Shown: one piece after another, positions 23,739-33,847 of the stretch
Numbering within the stretch: the first letter of the stretch is position 1
Layout: the number at the start of each line of letters is the position of its first letter
Assembly: GCA_004802705.1 (NCBI GenBank)
Contig: SGPL01000195.1
Span: 1 to 47,303, forward strand
Origin: Bondarzewia mesenterica
Taxonomy: Eukaryota; Basidiomycota; Agaricomycetes; Russulales; Bondarzewiaceae
Length of the DNA stretch: 47,303 nt
Direction of reading: 5' to 3'
Position numbers and translations under genes: made by a program
Notes under the pieces: generated by a model
What the model was told of the DNA's origin: nothing
Database searches by the model: none
What the model saw: the letters and a program-made list of their open reading frames with translations, nothing else

Positions 23739-24365
23739 TCAAATAACAGTATGTCCATTCATTCTCGTGCTGCCTTGTTCAATGAAAAACAGTGCCGCAG
23801 CACCGACGAAACTGGCAGCGACCATTGCCCCCTTCGACATGCTCATGCCGCCAATTCCATCATTCGACCCCGCGCCGGATGAAGAGGACGCAGCCGAAGA
23901 GGATGACGATGCAGCCGAAGAAGATGAGGACACGGCCAATGAAGACGAGGATGCGGCCAATGAAGACGAAGACACGGCTGAGGAAGACGCGGATGCAGAA
24001 CACAAGGCGGAGCTCTGTGCTACTGTGCTGATGATGATGGGCATGGAGCGACTGACACTACTAAAGCTGTGCCTTGTGCTACTTTCGATAGAGGTTGTTG
24101 AGTGACTGGCGGTGTTCTCTGTAGTTTTGGTCACGTCGATCATGCTCACGGTGACGGAGGTCGAAGTAATGGAGGTTTGCAGCGAGCTCGTGGATTTTGT
24201 CATGCTCAGAGGGAGCGAGGGGTTGGAGATGGAGGAGGATATGATAGATACGGTGGTTGTGTGGGAGCTGAAGATGGATGTGCTCAAGCTGACCAGGGAG
24301 GTCGAGGGCGATGCGGAGGTTACAGAAACAAAAGTAAGTGAGCTCGTTTCAATGGGTGGCATGAG
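23739..24365 (-). CDS. Ser-rich mucin-like surface protein, C-terminal exon
   Basis: A long minus-strand frame (open from 24560) becomes strongly Ser/Thr-rich from MPPIETSSLTFVSVTSASPS onward. It contains repeats of the type SSSSAASSSS and SSSSLAVSSS, then GIGGMSMSKG and a hydrophobic stretch AMVAASFVGAAALFFI. This is the look of a heavily O-glycosylated wall or surface protein with a C-terminal membrane or GPI-type segment. The tail after the hydrophobic part (EQGSTRMNGHTVI) is longer than usual for GPI, so a type I membrane anchor is possible. No signal peptide is visible, so an upstream exon is likely. The start is uncertain: the first 65 codons of the open frame look non-coding. Confidence 0.45.
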   Translation of the reverse strand, partial: LMPPIETSSLTFVSVTSASPSTSLVSLSTSIFSSHTTTVSIISSSISNPSLPLSMTKSTSSLQTSITSTSVTVSMIDVTKTTENTASHSTTSIESSTRHSFSSVSRSMPIIISTVAQSSALCSASASSSAVSSSSLAASSSSLAVSSSSSAASSSSSAASSSSGAGSNDGIGGMSMSKGAMVAASFVGAAALFFIEQGSTRMNGHTVI

Positions 24366-24484
24366 CAGCTGCTGAGCATGGTGTTGTTTAGTGCATAATA
24401 GCGAGGATGAGTTTGCTGAAAAGGTGACATACTGTGGAATGCTCTTGATGATGAGTGACCTTAGAGGTGATGGCTGGGAGGTAG

Positions 24485-24808
24485 GTGCATCAAGACGTCT
24501 TTGGGAAAAATATGTTTCGATGTGTGGGTGCTTACCTCCAGTCGCGAGCAGCAAATGCATTAGTTGAGTGTTACGTTCTCGAGAAAGGACCAGAAAAGTC
24601 GTGGATAGGAATCACTTACAAGATGTGTTTCCCTTCGATCACATTCGCTATTCCTACTGAACATGAGTTTATGAGGTCAGGAGGAAGTGCCATGGGAGAA
24701 ATACACTACGCACCTCTGACCTTTCACCAAAGGATAATTATCACAGAAATCAAGCAGCCTAAATCTGAGAAAGGTCTTCCCGTCCTATGCTTCACTTTCA
24801 AAGTGTGA
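24485..24808 (+). other. Hypothetical open frame, 107 aa
   Basis: The frame reads FRCVGAYLQSRAANALVECY, KSWIGITYKMCFPSITFAIP and IIITEIKQPKSEKGLPVLCF. It looks protein-like but unrecognised, and it overlaps the non-coding-looking start of the minus-strand Ser-rich frame. The interval to 25.5 kb contains only short frames. Confidence 0.25.
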
Positions 24809-25498
24809 TGAACGGCCGTCATATACTTTCAGAGTGGCTTGAGTTCAATTCAGACCTTGCCTCGGCGCTCACAGAAAGCCTTCGCATTATGCTCACTCAC
24901 ACTAGTGCGGTCGCACAGCTGTCCCACCAATCATCAACCCCAGCATTTCCCCATTTCCGATGAAGACCGACGTCAAGGTGGGAGGTATGGAGATCGGTTG
25001 AAGGCCCGACTTGTGAGGCAGACGATACAAGTCATGGTAGATGATGGGTGTTGATTCACTAGTGCATCAGCAATTCTCAGATCCAGAGCATGTTGACTGA
25101 TTTCCAAACATCGCGCAGATATGTGTTCCATTATTTGTCTCAGGACGTTGTAAATGTACGCAGATTACTCAAATGTATCTATTCAGTAGTATTCAGTGCA
25201 CTATGTCTCAAACCTGGATCTTACGCAGGGACCAAATATTGGCATCTAATCTTCCTCGTTACGTTCAGCTCGACATGAAACTGAGTGTGCACCTTCCCCG
25301 GCAGTCGGTCTTGACCTCATCCAGATATAGAATGAAATGTATGATTACTGCGTAAGTAGAAGGTCCTGAGGCCGCAAATTCCATCAAGCAAGCAAGCAGC
25401 AGAACTACATTTCCATCCTAGGATTCCGAGTCACAGGAGTCAGATCGAGGTTCGGAATGTGATGTCGTTGTTTTGCATATGATGATGCGGTATGCTGC

Positions 25499-26376
25499 AT
25501 GCTTCTCAAAATTGCTAAACTGTCTAAGCTGAGAGTGCGTGATGATCAGATCCACCTCTCAGAGCTATCTATAGCATGCTCGAGCTGTGTTGATCACTCT
25601 CAAGCCATCACTCAACTTCAGACGATTTGCCCCCACTGCATTAAGAGCAGACACCGCTACGGGCGGCTCAAATTCCATGAACGTGAATACATGAAATCGT
25701 GTGAGGAAACATCAAGGCTTAAATATAACCATTCATGCTCATTATTCAACTAGCTGCACCATCTCCATCTGCTCCAATTATGCGCAAAAAAATCCTCCCT
25801 CCCGAAATATCTGATAAGCAGCTAAGTCATCGCCAATACCCTGCCTCAAAACATCTGAGCAGTATAAGCATCAGAGCATCCCAGAGAATGAGCCGGGTCA
25901 ACATACATGGCAAAGATGGCTCTATATCACATTGGAGACCAACCTGTCCAAAGCTTCGTCACTCTCCCTATTTGGCCAGAGCATCTCCAGTTTTTTCCCA
26001 TCCAGCGTGTTGGGTATTTCACCGGCTCTGGCCAAGCTCAGCAACAACGTATAATGGGTCATGTTACAGAAGGCGGCACTGATGAATTCATCTGTCGCCT
26101 AACCATTGGAACCGGCAACTTGTCGTTGAACACTGAGCAGGTGGCCCACAAAGCACCAGAAATATGCTGCGGAGTCAAAAACAATGGTGAAGATTCTATC
26201 AGGCACCTCAGCGATCGACCATGAGAATATGCCGGGGACCTGCTCATAGTCAAATGAAATTGTGCAGAGATGTGGGAATAAAGGCTCACTATCGATGGAA
26301 CAACAGACCACTCGGAATTGATCTCACCCGAGAACACAAGCTTTTGCTCATCCATAGCATCAGAAAAAACCATCAA
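25499..26376. other. Overlapping orphan frames, strand undecided
   Basis: On the plus strand, 25499-25753 reads KIAKLSKLRVRDDQIHLSEL and 25907-26224 reads YHIGDQPVQSFVTLPIWPEH. On the minus strand, 26376-26059 reads QKLVFSGEINSEWSVVPSIV and SGALWATCSVFNDKLPVP. The minus-strand frame has the better local composition at 26.3 kb and the plus-strand one at 25.9 kb. No family recognised. Confidence 0.2.
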
Positions 26377-26715
26377 GTAGCCTTAAAGAGCTCATAAGAA
26401 CGCTTTGCGACAAGGGACAGATGAAGCAGGTAAAACGCACATCTTCTCGGAGCAACCTCTGCAATAATCAGTGAGGCTGCCACTTGCCAAAGGATTATCT
26501 CTCCTGTAGACAGCTTTGCGATAGAAGTATGGGCTTGGCGAGTGGAAAAGTAAACACTGGAGAGGGGATGAAGAATCAGACAAGTTGGAGATCGAAGCTA
26601 ATTCGTTATGCACACCAATACATGGTTTTGATGCAGATGACTGGGGTCAAATTGAAGACTGCGAGTCTAATGCTGATATGGAGGCATACACCTTCATTTT
26701 AACTGGCAGACAGAT

Positions 26716-26958
26716 AAAGGAAGAGAGAAAGGAGTGGATCCTGAGGAATGATGCATGAGTGCTGGTGCTGATTCCCGATGGTACCTTTGTTCAGCTGGAG
26801 TTGCACCAGGTTCCCGAAAAAGAGAGTAGCAGACAAATGGAGAAAACAGAGAAAGAGCAGACATATGAAGAAAGAGAGAAGGGAGTGGCTCCTGAGGTGC
26901 CTGAGTACTTTGTGGTACTGAGTCAGACTGTCCCGATGTTACCTTTGTTCAGTTGGAG
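26716..26958. repeat. Degenerate 90-bp duplication
   Basis: A segment running from AAGAGAGAAAGGAGTGG to GGTACCTTTGTTCAGCTGGA (about 26716-26800) recurs in worn form at about 26867-26958, ending GTTACCTTTGTTCAGTTGGA. The spacer is about 65 bp. It lies just upstream of the minisatellite and may share its history. Confidence 0.6.
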
Positions 26959-27027
26959 TGCTGACCTAAGAACGACGTCACCTCGAGTTGACCTCGAGGC
27001 CGCAATAATGAACTCTTCAGATAATTG

Positions 27028-27390
27028 AGCCAGAAGAGCTCTCATTTTGAACTCAGATTTTGATCCCAGTGAGTGCGGTGCATAAAGCTTGCTCTGTGTT
27101 TAGCCGGAAGAGCTCTCGTTTCAACTCAGATTTGATCCCAGTGAGTGCGGTGTGTAAAGCTTGCTCTGTTGTCTAGCCAGAAGNGCTCCCACTCAGATTT
27201 GATCCTAGTGAGTGCGGCGCGTAAAGCTTGCTCTTCTGTTGTCTAGCCGTAAGAGCTCCCACTCAGATTTGATCCTGGTGAGTGCAGTGCGTACAGTTTG
27301 CTCTTCTATTGTTTAGCCAGAAGAGCTCTCGTTTCCACTCAGATTTGATCTCAGTGAGTGCGGTGCGTAAAGTTTGCTCTTCTCTTATTT
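27028..27390. repeat. Five-unit minisatellite, 70-76 bp units
   Basis: Units begin AGCC[A/G]GAAGAGCTC at 27028, 27102, 27175, 27245 and 27315 (the third contains an N). Each carries ACTCAGATTTGATC, AGTGAGTGCGG and TAAAG[C/T]TTGCTCT. Units 3 and 4 have a 3-5 bp deletion near the start and gain TTCT near the end, so copies have diverged by small indels. No reading frame runs through the array. Confidence 0.9.
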
Positions 27391-27515
27391 GTCGCCACTC
27401 AGCTGGCATGCCTGCAATATTAACGTACTTAGGTGCACCAAAATGTCGTGGGTCGCCAAGTTACTCTCTGAATCTCATCACCAGACGCTACTTTTCACTG
27501 GTACCATACTAAATA

Positions 27516-28160
27516 ATGGATCCTGACCAGATTACCATGAATGCTGAATTGATCACTGGACCGCTCGACTTGACTAGGTGTATGTAGAGTCTGTTGTCAA
27601 CGGTCATCTGATAGGGTGCTAATATAGGACTTTAGGTGCTCAAATTGCACTACTAGAGGACGCTGTTGACCGGAACGCTGCATCTGCTCTAGAGCGGATT
27701 GCCATTGGCCTATGTCGGATCGACAAACTCATCCTCCGCAGTAAGCATAGCTTAAATTTTCTGACCCTTCTGACTGAGGTGGCCCAGTTATGAAAGATGC
27801 CCAAGATGTCAATAACTCTATCGAAGAAGATATGGGTAAATTATGCGGTGTCTTCGAAGGAATGGTCAGTCTTCTCGTCTAGTGATGATAACGCTAACTG
27901 AGGACTTTTTCATTAGGAATACCGATTTGGACTATGGTACAGTTCAAGTGTATATTTGTCTTGCCGTTTCCAAGCAAGGGAAGAGTGAGTAGTCTTCGTG
28001 ACAACCTCTAAGAATTAGGATAAAGATTCCGTCAAGTTTTCATAGGATATCTTCATTCATGAGATCAAGCTCTTGGTTGTCAGCCGATCACCGGCTCAAA
28101 ACGACTATCTTCGTTTTGCGGCTTCTCATTTGTTTGACAGATATAATTTGGTCAGAGTGA
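27516..28160 (+). CDS. Hypothetical multi-exon protein
   Basis: ATG at 27516 gives DPDQITMNAELITGPLDLTR. Splicing 27579/27636 continues CAQIALLEDAVDRNAASALE and RIAIGLCRIDKLILR. Splicing 27740/27788 then gives MKDAQDVNNSIEEDMGKLC. A later exon (about 28047-28138) reads DIFIHEIKLLVVSRSPAQND and FAASHLFDRYNL before a gtgagt donor. The first two introns keep phase and follow GT-AG, so the start is well supported. Exons between 27.83 and 28.05 kb could not be joined with certainty. It may be complete or recently broken. Family not recognised. Confidence 0.4.
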
Positions 28161-28900
28161 GTACACTATCTTCCACAAAAACTCAATTTTAGTGATCAGA
28201 TATTACACCAGAGAACCTGTTGTCTTGAGGCCATGAAGAGGATAGAGAATGAGATGCAGAAGTGAGGGATTGCGCTTTTAAACAGATTGCGATGCGGTCG
28301 GATGGGAGGTTGGCTGAAGCGGCGAGTCTGCACCTGGGGTAAAGTTAGAGCACATCCTCGCGGTATGAGCAGGTGATGACAAAGCATCTGTAACTGTCTG
28401 TATGCATCCGGGACATGTCGATATGGTAAATTGATTTTTATAATAATAATAAACTACGGCAAGCAGCGAATCAGCATATTAAACATAATTTCATTGTCGC
28501 AAGAACAAAGCGAGTCTGCCAGTCAAACGCAGCTAATATTGATGATCGATCATCTCTGCAGCTGGATCTCTGGATCTCTACAACTGAATGACTCAAGCTA
28601 TAGTGGTTCGCACTCCACATTCCTTTGTCTGAGATTTCCTTTGTTCATTGTCCAGCCACGGTCAGCGCCCGCATTCTTTTACCTTTTCAGGCAAACTCAT
28701 TCCTGCTTGGTTCTGTCGTCTGCTGTCTTTTGTCTCCAGCTTTGTTTTGAGCATCGAGACTATCCCTTTAAAATCTCACGTATACGCCTCTACGAAGTCA
28801 ATCCTCAAAGTGCTCTCCTAGGCATTTCACATCGTATCTGAAGCTCAAGCTATCATCATCCGTTCGCAAACCATGCCTTGCATTCGGAAATCTCTTCACT
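28161..28900. other. No supported gene
   Basis: A 136-codon plus-strand frame (28431-28841) is rich in Ser, Leu and Ile and lacks motifs. I regard it as chance or upstream DNA of the next relic. Confidence 0.25.
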
Positions 28901-28924
28901 CTAACGGGGTGAGCATCGCTTGAC

Positions 28925-29465
28925 TTGCATTTTGTTTACCCTCTCTTCTCTAAGGACAAGCACATCGACAGAAGAGGGCTGTTTTTATATGTGCCCTCTA
29001 CTTCCCCCCTACATGAATTGCCGGACCAGTGGGCACGAATGTGTGCACTATTGTACCGGAGACAGAATTCAGGGGATCACCTTGCTTCCCAGTGGTTGAG
29101 GAAATTTTTGAGACTCAATTTCCCATTCACGATTGTTTCGTGACGGTCGTGGATGAGAATCAAATCGCGCATTGGTTCCTTGTTTCCTTCACATACAAAC
29201 TGATGCAAGCAGAGAACAAAGCATCGTGGCGGGTTTCACCTGACATTCCTTGGAAAGGAAAGATACTAGTTATGCGGGCTGGAATTAGTCAATTAGTGGC
29301 AAACCTTAGAGGTCAGGATTACAGTGACCTTGCCGTTGCTACAGCTCGAAAGTAAGTCCTGCTGTAGGTGTGGATGACTCTTGTGTTCTGATCACTGTGT
29401 GCAGGATGATCATTGACGTCACCGCTTGTCTGGACATCGCAAGAGAATCCCATCAGCCCATTATG
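28925..29465 (+). pseudogene. Orphan agaricomycete protein relic
   Basis: The first part reads LFLYVPSTSPLHELPDQWAR, then shifts frame into TNVCTIVPETEFRGSPCFPV, FETQFPIHDCFVTVVDENQI, AHWFLVSFTYKLMQAENKAS and WKGKILVMRAGISQLVANLR followed by GQDYSDLAVATAR. The ending WKGxxLVMRAG, NLRGxD is one I associate with a repeated, unnamed mushroom protein family. The frameshift at about 29030 indicates it is no longer intact. A short minus-strand frame overlaps 29319-29588 and a plus-strand frame lies at 29566-29826; neither is recognised. Confidence 0.45.
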
Positions 29466-29829
29466 TTCCCCACTAGCATTTAGAATACAGACACTCTCCT
29501 CAGCGATGATGAACTCTCTCTCCCACATCTGTAGAGCGGTCAGCATATCATGATGAAGGGAATCAATGTGGAAGGTGGCATCACACACCCCAATCTACGT
29601 GAGGAGATGGTGGGAGGGATTGAAGATTTACATGTTCAACGGCAAGGTTGATTATGAGTATATGGATTTTCATCTTAAGTCAATGAATGTCCGTGATCTG
29701 ACAATTATTTTACAAAAAGGAGAATTTACTCACATTCAGAAAGAATTTGAAGATGAGAGTAAATCCGTATTCTTGAGCTATTTTTCTAGCAGCCGCAAAG
29801 TACGACATTCCTTAAACTCACCATAAAAA

Positions 29830-30346
29830 GCTTGTGGATCTAGGACTACGAGACTGACTCGGCAAAGCAAAGATCGTAATATTGACAGCTGACGCTACAT
29901 TGCGACTCATCGGCTTGTCCCACGTAGTGAACTAACAAAACACGATCAGTGATTTCTAAGAAAACAGGATACAGAGAGCTGGCCAGATGGGATGATATCG
30001 GGAAAGGGTGATCGTCAAAAGATCACTGGGCTCTATCAAGCCACCTCGAGCTCAACGTTTCTGTGGCGATGAAACATAAGGACGTCACTGACTCCTGTCA
30101 AAATCTCCAGCTCACCGTCGCATGCAGATAGAATAGAAGTTATCTGTGAAATAATGAAATAAGCAATCATTAACGTTAGAACGTTAGTGGTGAATGTTCA
30201 GGTTCGGGCAATTTGGCTATGATCTGCTTGCACTCAATTTGAGGCTCGTATCGACATGAATCACGTAGTTGATCAAGATTATAGGCATTGCGAGAGGACA
30301 GGGAGAGCTCGTCGAGAGTTGACTGGTGATTTACTGAGACGTTAGA
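29830..30346. other. No gene seen
   Basis: No open frame or splice-linked exon could be supported in this interval. Confidence 0.35.
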
Positions 30347-30616
30347 CTACAGCAGTATGATCAGTCGAAGCTTGGGCATAAATCTTTGACTCAGACTTGA
30401 CTCTTGATCAGACTCCGACAAATCTAATCTAAATGGCAAAATCCAGCCATGTGACAATGCCGCTTGGTCTCCCCCCTTCATACCCTTCCTTGTTTGGTAC
30501 CGCTCTTCATACATTCTATCCCATTGATGAAGAAGTTTGAACGTCTTTTCAACTTGTTTTGATTTTTTTTGTATCAGTCTACTGCATTTTATCAGTATGG
30601 GCTGGTTTGATTCCAC
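30347..30616 (-). other. Hypothetical basic open frame, 89 aa
   Basis: A frame rich in Lys, Gln and Arg: MESNQPILIKCSRLIQKKSK, then KLLHQWDRMYEERYQTRKGM. Possibly an exon. Nothing else supports it. Confidence 0.25.
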
Positions 30617-30769
30617 ACATGAACTTTACTTATACCAGTTGCAGCTAAGCCATATCGTGTCACATTATTCCAATCATTGAAACCTACCCTTCCATCACAG
30701 CTTTCCTACCCTCGCTTCCTCTCCCCTCTTCTGATTCAGTGAATTCACGAGCAACAGATTGGGGTCAGA

Positions 30770-31580
30770 ATGGCAAATGAGGCTCTGCCTTTCATGGTCT
30801 TAACAGAGGCAGACGTTATACGAGAGGAGGGCGAACGAGGCAGAGGGGACGGTGGAGGAGGCCGTGGCAGTGGTGCAGGTCACGGTTGCAGGTTCGGCGG
30901 AGCACCTATCAACACTGGTTTCAAGGCTGCATATTCTCCTGCCCCTTCTGCAAGTGTTGGGCCTTCCTCTCCCCTTGCAGTACCCAGCGAGCCCACATTG
31001 ATGATTCGGAACAGTACTTTGACTCTCCCAGACTATTGCCTTCGAGTGGGGATTTGCCTGCAAGGACAAGAGCCGGGTCACAGAAGGTCCCCTTGCTTAT
31101 GATTGAGCCTACTTCCCCTACCGTAGACATGCTCAAGGTCCCCTCTTCAGCCACAACTTCTTCCTCATGATCTTCTGGCCGTGGATATCAGCACAAGTTG
31201 TCTGTTTTCAAAACAGAGGTTATCTGTGGAATCGGCAGCATCATCTGTCCCTGTGCCCACCATCTAGAGATGTCCCTCCTCGTCTTTCCGCAGATCCCAT
31301 TGTGGTGAACTTCAGTATGAAATCAAATATTGATAGCTTGGTGGAGCGGGTGCAAGCAATGGCGATGGACAACAGGCCGATGATGCCGGGAAGTCATATT
31401 GACTGGGTAAGTGATGACGATGATACATTGCCAGACTTGGATGATTGGGGTGTGCCGTCAAGCACAACGGGCTCCTCAGCCACGGTTCCAACGAGCGCAA
31501 GCTCATGTCCCCTATCCTCGATGATTCCTTAAAGCAGCTGCCGAGGCCGGACGAGAGGGTCAAGTCACCTTCCATAGGTA
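30770..31580 (+). pseudogene. Orphan module upstream of the RBM25-like relic
   Basis: The plus strand reads MANEALPFMVLTEADVIREE, a Gly/Arg-rich run (GERGRGDGGGGRGSGAGHG), then SPAPSASVGPSSPLAVPSEP. After frame changes it reads MKSNIDSLVERVQAMAMDNR, IDWVSDDDDTLPDLDDWGV and, in another frame, MSPILDDSLKQLPRPDERVK. The acidic DDDDTLPDLDDWGV motif is distinctive, but I cannot name the protein. It sits where the N-terminal RRM of an RBM25-like protein would be expected, so either this is another protein's fragment joined to it or the family has an unusual N-terminus. Confidence 0.4.
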
Positions 31581-31635
31581 GCGCCCAACGTCTTGCATGG
31601 TATCATGTGGTGCGCTCCAATTTCTGTTTTGCCAG

Positions 31636-33168
31636 GTCGATGAAGTCACTATGCAAAAATCCAAGGCCACAGTTGGGCAGTATCTTGCTGATACCAACCG
31701 CACGTCCCAAGAAGCCTCCAACAATGGTCTTCTGGACAAGGAAAGATACGTGATCCCTCCTCATTTGCACGATCTCCAAGAGGCAGACCTTCTAGAGATG
31801 GGGCGTGGACTTGTGATCTCTGACATTGCGCAGTTCCGTGAACGTGCGGCAAAATGCGAGTGAGAGAAGATGCGTGACTCTAAACAGAGCATCCCATCCG
31901 CGTTGCCTAGCAGTCCGAAAGTTTGAGAGTGGGGGAAACCGCAGGTGGGTGCGACGCCAGAGCCGGCCCAAGCTTCAAGGCCCAGTGCTATGGGAAAAGA
32001 CGCGCAGCAGGGTTATAGAAAACTGGTCGGATTCGTCAAGGCGGAGCAAGGTCAAGAGGGTGACGAATGGCAGCTTGCGGGAAAGATGACAAAGACAGAT
32101 GAAGAGCTAGAGTCAGAGAGGAAGGAGGCAAGACATCGAGATGAAGAAAACTCATCCACAGATGTATGTACACCCTCCTTTCAGAGTGTATCAGAGCCGA
32201 TCTTATGCATGATGCTCAGCGCGAACGTCGATATGAGCCTTGCTAATGGACATGCATACAGAATCTGGAGCGGGTGATCACATGGGAGCAGGCCGGCAAG
32301 GAGGCAGAGGGGTGGGACAAGGTGGTGATGGGAGCACGGCTGGATGTCTGGGACGACGATGAAAGTGATGAGCTGTTCTATACCGGTCGAATGCAGTAGT
32401 GCATGTAACGGACAGGCGTCTTGCCACAGAAGAGGCTGTGAATGCGGAGTCGTGGGCTTTGAGGAACGTGAGGTTGAGAACTTGCAACGGAAATCTGAGG
32501 CATTTTTTGCATGGCAAATGGACGAGATGCAGGCGCTTGCGGAGGAGCACTGCAAGGCAGGCATGCTGCTTGACGACAGTGCACCTGTAAAGCTAAATGT
32601 ATCTCTGGCTGCCATGGCTGTTCCGAAGGCCGATGCTCCCACCTCGAAGGTAAGGCTACTGTTCTCGGCAATGAAGAGGAGGAGGAGGACATGGTCAGAA
32701 GACGAAAAGCTCCATTAGTCAAGCTTGACTTTAGTGCGGTGAATGGTGGAGAGAAAGCCAAGGAGAGGCTCGGGAGGATTAAGGTGTCCGTCTGAAGTGA
32801 TAGGGAGATGTTTAAAGCGAAGGTCCGCTTGGATGGTGTGACAGATGTGAGTGGATCGCTGTTACTTCAATTATCAGTCATCCTCAAGCACTGTTTGTAG
32901 CTCATGGTTGACTGGAAATTCGAGCCTTTGGTCATGTTCGCGTTGAAGCATCTCAAGGATTACAGAAGCTTGTGGATGGTTTGGAGCCAGTACATATCTC
33001 GATTCTTGTCAAGGTACTTTGCCTGAACAGCTCCCTCACCATCTTGCTTTCAATAGGTCTTGGAAGAGGAGGCCGCCGAGCTCGCCATCAGCATTTGGAG
33101 ACAAGTCATCTTTGAGAGCATGGCATACAGCGAGGGCCTGCCTACAGAACGAATGATGGTTGACTGAG
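31636..33168 (+). pseudogene. RBM25/Snu71-like PWI-domain splicing factor relic
   Basis: After a tgccag acceptor the text is VDEVTMQKSKATVGQYLADT, YVIPPHLHDLQEADLLEMGR and ISDIAQFRERAAK, then CE, TGA (31861-31863), EKMRDSKQSIPSALPSSPK. Next come EGDEWQLAGKMTKTDEELES, DVWDDDESDELFYTGRMQ, NLQRKSEAFFAWQMDEMQAL, LLDDSAPVKLNVSLAAMAV and RRRKAPLVKLDFSAV. The end is a PWI domain: LMVDWKFEPLV, a frameshift, LQKLVDGLEPV, an intron, LEEEAAELAISIWRQVIFES and TERMMVD plus stop. RBM25 and Snu71 proteins act in U1 snRNP-linked splicing. Several frame changes, the TGA and a deletion in the PWI helix make this a pseudogene. The RRM is absent. Confidence 0.75.
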
Positions 33169-33835
33169 ACATGGACCTCGATGAACAAAGAGGGGCAGGT
33201 GCATTCGTGTGCCATCAGCCATTGACTACACTAGATTTGCAGCCATGTAAGACAATGTTCTGAGTACAATACTGAAGGGAGTAGTCAGGGCAGTGGGAGT
33301 AAGAGTAGGAGTGGGTCGAGATGTGAGTTACACCGTTCGATTCATCATCTTTTTGTAAATGATATTGCTCTGCTATCGCATACTGCTTGCTGCAAGTTTG
33401 TATGGGTAGGACATGCTCTTGCACCGGGACAGTTGATGACACAAATCGTGGAAATCACTGAGTCACTCTTCTTTATCTGCTTGATGAGAATGCATTAATT
33501 AGCCATGGCACCCCTCTGCGGTGTCTGTCTATCTGTAGCTGTTGATTTTCTGCAGTCATCTGCAGCTAGATCTGCCTTCACTCCAAAGGGATGCTCCTGA
33601 TTTTGGTGAGTATCATTTATAGATTTAAATCAAAAAGTTTGGCTTTCACCGGCCAGGTGCATTCATTCATCCTTATCTCCCGCATGTTTCATTAATACTC
33701 CTCCGATCCCCCTTCATTCTATCAATGGCTCTTCAAGCATTCATCTCATGCTGAGCATACTCACGTCATAATGCATGATGTACAAGGCCGTTAATTGCAG
33801 TTGTGTATTACACGAGTTGCCCGTGATGCATGGTG
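33169..33835. other. Spacer between RBM25-like and VAC14 pieces
   Basis: No coding block could be supported on either strand. The piece boundaries on both sides are abrupt. Confidence 0.35.
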
Positions 33836-33847
33836 TTGACTGTATGC

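Noticed and set aside
23767..24105. Plus-strand acidic ORF (repeats like AEEDDDAAEEDEDTANEDED)
   Set aside because: It is the exact antisense of the Ser-rich repeat tract on the minus strand. The acidic repeat is a by-product of TCC/TCT-type Ser codons.
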